Assembly: GCF_019042215.1 (NCBI RefSeq) | Contig: NZ_JAHQCS010000029.1 | Span: forward strand, 1-36,322 | DNA from: Evansella tamaricis | GTDB taxonomy: Bacteria; Bacillota; Bacilli; Bacillales; Salisediminibacteriaceae | DNA length: 36,322 nt | Reading direction: 5' to 3' | Part shown: one piece after another, positions 33,465 to 36,322 of the stretch | How positions within the stretch are numbered: the stretch's first letter is position 1 | Layout of the letters: each line of letters begins with the position of its first letter | Notes under the pieces: generated by a model | Seen by the model: the letters and a program-made list of their open reading frames with translations, nothing else | Databases searched by the model: none | Told to the model about the DNA's origin: nothing | Program-made: the position numbers and the translations under genes

Positions 33465-33606
33465 AAAAATGAGTGGGCTGGGACATAACTAAAGTGTTTA
33501 ATTGAAAATCCGAACAATACACAACGATAGCGAAGTATATTTCCGTAGCTATTGATTGCTTGGATTTTTCATTGATTAAAACACTTTTGTCCCAGTCTCT
33601 TTTTAT
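33464..33606. repeat. Long palindromic repeat family B, second copy
   Basis: Inverted relative to the copy at 14205-14339. It contains GGCTGGGACATAACTAAAGT, GTTTAATTGAAAATCCGAAC, AACGATAGCGAAGTATAT and GATTAAAACACTTTTGTCCC, then AGTCTCTTTTTA. It lies immediately downstream of tex and upstream of convergent cmpA, so it can serve as a two-way terminator. Confidence 0.85.
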
Positions 33607-33700
33607 ATAGTTGTTATTTAGGGAGGGCACTAAAAAAGTTGTTTAATACTTATTCAGTGACCTCTATTTACGTGGTGTTTTTCTGAAAGTATGTTCTTTA

Positions 33701-33841
33701 TTAATCAGATTGATATGTTTTTGTAGAGGAAATAGGGGGTGTCTGTTTATAATAAAACCAACATTGGTTTAAGAGTTTGATCCTCCGAGTATCCTTTTTA
33801 ATATATGCTTCTTCCAACTGCCTTTGAAGCCAGGAAGGCAT
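33701..33841 (-). CDS. cmpA: Cortex morphogenetic protein CmpA (small sporulation protein)
   Basis: A 46-aa frame on the minus strand, ATG 33839-33841 to TAA 33701-33703, with a very good ribosome site (GGAGGAG) 6-7 nt upstream. The protein starts MPSWLQRQLEEAYIKKD and contains IKLLNQCWFYY, matching the signature of B. subtilis CmpA (about 37 aa; MPNWL start, KLLNQCW core), a small protein that delays cortex assembly during sporulation with SpoIVA/ClpXP quality control. The tail here is about nine residues longer. Position between the tex (ydcI) and ydcK genes is as I recall for B. subtilis. A mother-cell promoter is only suspected (CATATAGT at 33886-33893, minus strand, like a SigE -10). Confidence 0.85.
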   Translation of the reverse strand: MPSWLQRQLEEAYIKKDTRRIKLLNQCWFYYKQTPPISSTKTYQSD

Positions 33842-34047
33842 TGATACTCCTCCTTTCAACTTCAGGGTTGTAATCTGTTTATTTAACTATATGTTCAATT
33901 GCTTGGATTTGTTATTCTTAAAACAAGGTCAATTTGTCTTATTGCTTCTATATTAAAACATTTGTTGTTAGATATTAATTCACTTATTTATTCTGAATGC
34001 TGTATAAGTATAAAAAGTTTATTGACTTAATTAAAGGGGAAGCGTGA

Positions 34048-34509
34048 ATGAATAACCGTCAATTGCAAGAATTAACCGAAGGAATATCTATTGAGTATTT
34101 TCACAAACCATTTAAACATAAAGCATTTTTCAACCCCCGTTTAAGAACGACAGGTGGAAGATACTCTTTATTAGATCATCATATAGAAGTTAATCCCAAG
34201 CATCTTGAACACTTTGGAGAAAATGAATTGATTCAAATCATTAAGCATGAACTTTGCCATTACCACCTTCATATAGAAGGAAAGGGTTATAAACATAAAG
34301 ATCTGGATTTCAAAAGTCTACTAAGTCAAGTAGGTGGAGCGAGACATTGTCAAACCTTACCTGACCTAAAAAACAAATCAAAGAAATTACATGTTTATCA
34401 ATGTACAAAATGCGGTATTGAATTTAAGCGAAGAAGACAATTTGATACGAATAAATATGTATGTGGAAAGTGTAAAGGGTGGATAAAAAAGGTAAACACA
34501 ATCTCTTGA
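34048..34509 (+). CDS. ydcK: SprT-like zinc metalloprotease-fold protein (YdcK)
   Basis: A 153-aa SprT-family protein. The metal-binding HELCH (67-71) forms an HExxH motif, with a further His downstream, and a C-terminal zinc ribbon carries CTKC...CGKC (about 121-145). Eukaryotic relatives (Spartan) digest DNA-protein crosslinks; the function of bacterial YdcK is not established. GGGGAAGCG precedes ATG 34048. The gene lies before the tRNA cluster, as ydcK does before trnS in B. subtilis. Confidence 0.9.
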   Translation: MNNRQLQELTEGISIEYFHKPFKHKAFFNPRLRTTGGRYSLLDHHIEVNPKHLEHFGENELIQIIKHELCHYHLHIEGKGYKHKDLDFKSLLSQVGGARHCQTLPDLKNKSKKLHVYQCTKCGIEFKRRRQFDTNKYVCGKCKGWIKKVNTIS

Positions 34510-34516
34510 TAATATA

Positions 34517-34545
34517 TTGACGTTAATTTTTTATTGTGGTACATT
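34517..34545 (+). promoter_or_regulatory. Upstream promoter of the tRNA cluster
   Basis: -35 TTGACG (34517-34522), 17-nt spacer, -10 TACATT (34540-34545). First of two tandem candidates before tRNA-Asn. Confidence 0.5.
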
Positions 34546-34595
34546 ATAAAAGTCGCTTATAAGACAAGCACAGATAAAACAGAGGTAAACGGATA

Positions 34596-34625
34596 TTGAC
34601 ATATGCCGTTTTCTTGTTTTAAAAT
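34596..34625 (+). promoter_or_regulatory. Proximal promoter of the tRNA cluster
   Basis: -35 TTGACA (34596-34601), 18-nt spacer, -10 TAAAAT (34620-34625), about 34 nt before the first tRNA. Confidence 0.65.
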
Positions 34626-34658
34626 AATTAAAGTCCTTTTTGAAAAAGCATGTATTAT

Positions 34659-34734
34659 TCCACAGTAGCTCAGTTGGTAGAGCAATCGGCTGTTAACCGA
34701 TCGGTCGCAGGTTCGAGTCCTGCCTGTGGAGCCA
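34659..34734 (+). tRNA. tRNA-Asn (anticodon GTT)
   Basis: 76 nt with encoded CCA; acceptor TCCACAG/CTGTGGA; anticodon GTT at 34692-34694; T-loop GTTCGAGTCC. Confidence 0.97.
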
Positions 34735-34737
34735 TTC

Positions 34738-34828
34738 GGAGAAGTACTCAAGTGGCTGAAGAGGCGCCCCTGCTAAGGGTGTAGGTCGTGTGAGCGGCGC
34801 GAGGGTTCAAATCCCTCCTTCTCCGCCA
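34738..34828 (+). tRNA. tRNA-Ser (anticodon GCT)
   Basis: 91 nt with long variable arm and encoded CCA; acceptor GGAGAAG/CTTCTCC; anticodon GCT at 34772-34774. Only 3 nt after tRNA-Asn. Confidence 0.97.
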
Positions 34829-34853
34829 GTCTCATATTACTATTGATATAAAC

Positions 34854-34928
34854 GGCCCGTTGGTCAAGCGGTTAAGACACCGCCCTTTCACGGCGGTAAC
34901 ACGGGTTCGAATCCCGTACGGGTCACCA
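34854..34928 (+). tRNA. tRNA-Glu (anticodon TTC)
   Basis: 75 nt with CCA; acceptor GGCCCGT/ACGGGTC; anticodon TTC at 34887-34889. Confidence 0.96.
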
Positions 34929-34980
34929 TAGACTTCTTTTACTACCATTACTGGTGCCTGGGATATGTTGTTTAACACTG

Positions 34981-35240
34981 CGGAGGATTAGCTCAGCAAC
35001 GAGCTGCACTTCGAAGAAACATCTACGAGTTGTCTCGACGGATAAGCGCCAGAGCAAAACTAGTAGAGGAAGAGACAGGGAACATCCCTGAATATGCATC
35101 AACAACGCTGCGGAGGATTAGCTCAGCTACGAGCTGCACTCCGAAGAAAGAACTACGAGTTGTCTCGACGGATAAACGTCAGAGCAAAACTAGTAGAGGA
35201 AGAGACAGGGAACATCCCTGAATATGCATCAACAACGCTG
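34981..35240 (+). repeat. Two tandem 130-bp units, each opening with a 5' fragment of tRNA-Val
   Basis: Units 34981-35110 and 35111-35240 have exactly the same length and differ at about six positions, all in the first two thirds; the last 60-odd bases are identical. Each unit begins CGGAGGATTAGCTCAGC, the 5' end of the intact tRNA-Val that follows at 35242, and keeps a D-arm-like stem (GCTC...GAGC) but no anticodon or T arm. Inside are a mini-hairpin CAGGGAACATCCCTG and the segment CTACGAGTTGTCTCGACGGA. Sequence just before the first unit (CCTGGGATATG...AACACTG) looks like a degenerate unit end. Confidence 0.9.
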
Positions 35241-35241
35241 C

Positions 35242-35317
35242 GGAGGATTAGCTCAGCTGGGAGAGCACCTGCCTTACAAGCAGGGGGTCGGCGGTTCGAG
35301 CCCGTCATCCTCCACCA
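35242..35317 (+). tRNA. tRNA-Val (anticodon TAC)
   Basis: 76 nt with CCA; acceptor GGAGGAT/ATCCTCC; anticodon TAC at 35275-35277. Its 5' end is duplicated in the two 130-bp units upstream. Confidence 0.96.
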
Positions 35318-35345
35318 TTTTATTTTAAAATGCAAAACAAAATGT

Positions 35346-35421
35346 GGTCCCGTGGTGTAGCGGTTAACATGCCTGCCTGTCACGCAGGAGATCGCGGGTT
35401 CGATTCCCGTCGGGACCGCCA
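35346..35421 (+). tRNA. tRNA-Asp (anticodon GTC)
   Basis: 76 nt with CCA; acceptor GGTCCCG/CGGGACC; anticodon GTC at 35379-35381. Confidence 0.97.
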
Positions 35422-35439
35422 TTTAGTTTATATATTTGT

Positions 35440-35524
35440 GCGGGTGTGGCGGAACTGGCAGACGCGCTAGACTTAGGATCTAGTGCCTTCGGGCGTGGGG
35501 GTTCGACTCCCTTCACCCGCACCA
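35440..35524 (+). tRNA. tRNA-Leu (anticodon TAG)
   Basis: 85 nt with variable arm and CCA; acceptor GCGGGTG/CACCCGC; anticodon TAG at 35474-35476. Confidence 0.96.
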
Positions 35525-35552
35525 AGATGTTTTTTTATTTTTGGTTTTGTTA

Positions 35553-35581
35553 TTGACAAAAAGTCAAACGTCGTGTAAAGT
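35553..35581 (+). promoter_or_regulatory. Internal promoter for the second half of the tRNA/rRNA cluster
   Basis: -35 TTGACA (35553-35558), 17-nt spacer, -10 TAAAGT (35576-35581) in the 130-nt gap between the two tRNA-Leu genes. It would read the remaining tRNAs and the rRNA operon. Confidence 0.6.
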
Positions 35582-35654
35582 ATTAATTCCGTCGTTAAAA
35601 TAGATTCTGTGAAAAAGATAATTAGTAGTTAAACGAAGGACAAATTAACTATTT

Positions 35655-35741
<87 letters not shown>

Positions 35742-35783
35742 AACGTACTACTATAATATAAAAGTTATCATTTTAATTGGTGT

Positions 35784-35860
35784 GCGCCCGTAGCTCAATT
35801 GGATAGAGTGTCTGACTACGGATCAGAAGGTTAGGGGTTCGACTCCTCTCGGGCGCGCCA
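35784..35860 (+). tRNA. tRNA-Arg (anticodon ACG)
   Basis: 77 nt with CCA; acceptor GCGCCCG/CGGGCGC; anticodon ACG at 35818-35820. Confidence 0.97.
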
Positions 35861-35865
35861 TATAT

Positions 35866-35942
35866 CGGGAAGTAGCTCAGCTTGGCAGAGCACTTGGTTT
35901 GGGACCAAGGGGTCGCAGGTTCAAATCCTGTCTTCCCGACCA
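35866..35942 (+). tRNA. tRNA-Pro (anticodon TGG)
   Basis: 77 nt with CCA; acceptor CGGGAAG/CTTCCCG; anticodon TGG at 35900-35902. Confidence 0.97.
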
Positions 35943-35960
35943 GTTATATATTTTATAAAT

Positions 35961-36034
35961 GCGGGTGTAGTTTAGTGGTAAAACCTCAGCCTTCCAAGCT
36001 GATGATGTGAGTTCGATTCTCATCACCCGCTCCA
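35961..36034 (+). tRNA. tRNA-Gly (anticodon TCC)
   Basis: 74 nt with CCA; acceptor GCGGGTG/CACCCGC; anticodon TCC at 35993-35995. Confidence 0.97.
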
Positions 36035-36090
36035 TAAATTACCTCTTGCATCGTTTGATTGACAATGTTATAGTTGTAAATGTTGCTTGA

Positions 36091-36167
<77 letters not shown>

Positions 36168-36303
36168 TTATATTATTGACCTTTGAAAACTAAACAAAAA
36201 GCCAAGCGAAGTGGGATATGAATTACTATAATGAAATATCCCGTCAATGAAGAAGTAACAATTAGCCAAAATTTGGCTTGACGCTAGTCGTCAAACTCAA
36301 CAC
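36168..36303 (+). promoter_or_regulatory. rRNA leader with boxA-like antitermination region
   Basis: CTTTGAAAACTAAACAAA (36181-36198) resembles the boxA region of Bacillus rrn leaders. Downstream, GGGATAT/ATATCCC and AAGCCAA/TTGGCTT can pair, as in leaders that fold with the 16S 3' spacer for processing. No clear promoter lies inside, so the 16S is probably read from the tRNA promoters. Confidence 0.55.
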
Positions 36304-36322
36304 TTTATTGGAGAGTTTGATC
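36304..36322 (+). rRNA. 16S rRNA, 5' end only
   Basis: TTTATTGGAGAGTTTGATC is the conserved first part of Bacillaceae 16S rRNA, including the start of the universal 27F site. The gene continues beyond the window. Confidence 0.93.

Noticed and set aside
34981-35317. CRISPR-like array or toxin-associated repeats
   Set aside because: Units are 130 bp, directly abutting without variable spacers, and no cas genes are nearby.
34923-35360. Overlapping open frames of 60-90 codons on both strands through the tandem units and tRNA-Val
   Set aside because: They arise from the 130-bp repeats and tRNA sequence, have no ribosome sites and share residues only because the DNA is repeated.
36059-36090. TTGACA before tRNA-Ile as a promoter for the rRNA operon
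   Set aside because: No acceptable -10 element at 16-18 nt; TATAGT is only 4 nt away.

Overview
The window is a piece of a low-GC Gram-positive chromosome from a spore-forming Bacillaceae, probably salt-tolerant (Oceanobacillus/Virgibacillus-like). This rests on protein resemblance to Bacillus subtilis, SigA/SigB/SigX-type promoters, AGGAGG ribosome sites with GTG/TTG starts, spore genes (cmpA, ydcC-like), a glycine betaine importer and an acidic extracytoplasmic binding protein. No phage, transposase, CRISPR array or classical defence system was seen.

Layout. 1-3155: glycine betaine ABC importer opuAA-opuAB-opuAC (minus), divergent from a GbsR/OpcR-type regulator (3517-4092). 4155-4241: a previously unlisted 28-aa membrane peptide gene with its own promoter and terminator. 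4339-6113: ECF sigma factor sigX and anti-sigma rsiX behind a SigX-type promoter. 6397-7284: DUF457 membrane hydrolase. 7666-14174: arginine/ornithine/proline catabolism, with rocR divergent from rocA-rocD-proline dehydrogenase-rocF and driven by a clear sigma-54 promoter with palindromic upstream activator sites. 14375-15727: mgtE. 16098-18457: ba3-type cytochrome oxidase operon, including a 53-aa subunit IIa. 18814-19872: Fur-box-preceded orphan iron-type ABC ATPase. 19999-26036: ydcA-like rhomboid protease, acpS, a frameshifted nnrE/nnrD fusion, ydcC-like lipoprotein, alr, and the ndoAI-ndoA (MazEF) pair. 26242-31127: complete general-stress operon rsbRA-rsbS-rsbT-rsbU-rsbV-rsbW-sigB-rsbX with an internal SigB promoter. 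31275-34509: tex, the 46-aa spore gene cmpA (minus) and a SprT-like gene. 34659-36322: eleven tRNA genes leading into the 5' end of a 16S rRNA gene.

From acpS onward the order closely follows the ydc/alr/rsb/trnS region of B. subtilis. The sequence CTAGGTTGAGGGCCTAG in tRNA-Leu(GAG) matches, from memory, the ICEBs1 attachment core, and the site is unoccupied here. The stress stretch forms a pathway: RsbR/S/T stressosome to RsbU phosphatase to RsbV/RsbW to SigB. The catabolic stretch funnels arginine, ornithine and proline to P5C and then glutamate through RocA.

The least explained structures are: (i) two 130-bp tandem units before tRNA-Val, each starting with the 5' end of that tRNA; (ii) two families of long palindromic intergenic repeats at gene 3' ends, one supplying the stop codon of rocR; (iii) the one-base frameshift in nnrE/nnrD; and (iv) small genes (28-aa peptide, CmpA, oxidase subunit IIa) below usual length cut-offs. 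I did not find a convincing wholly new multi-gene system.
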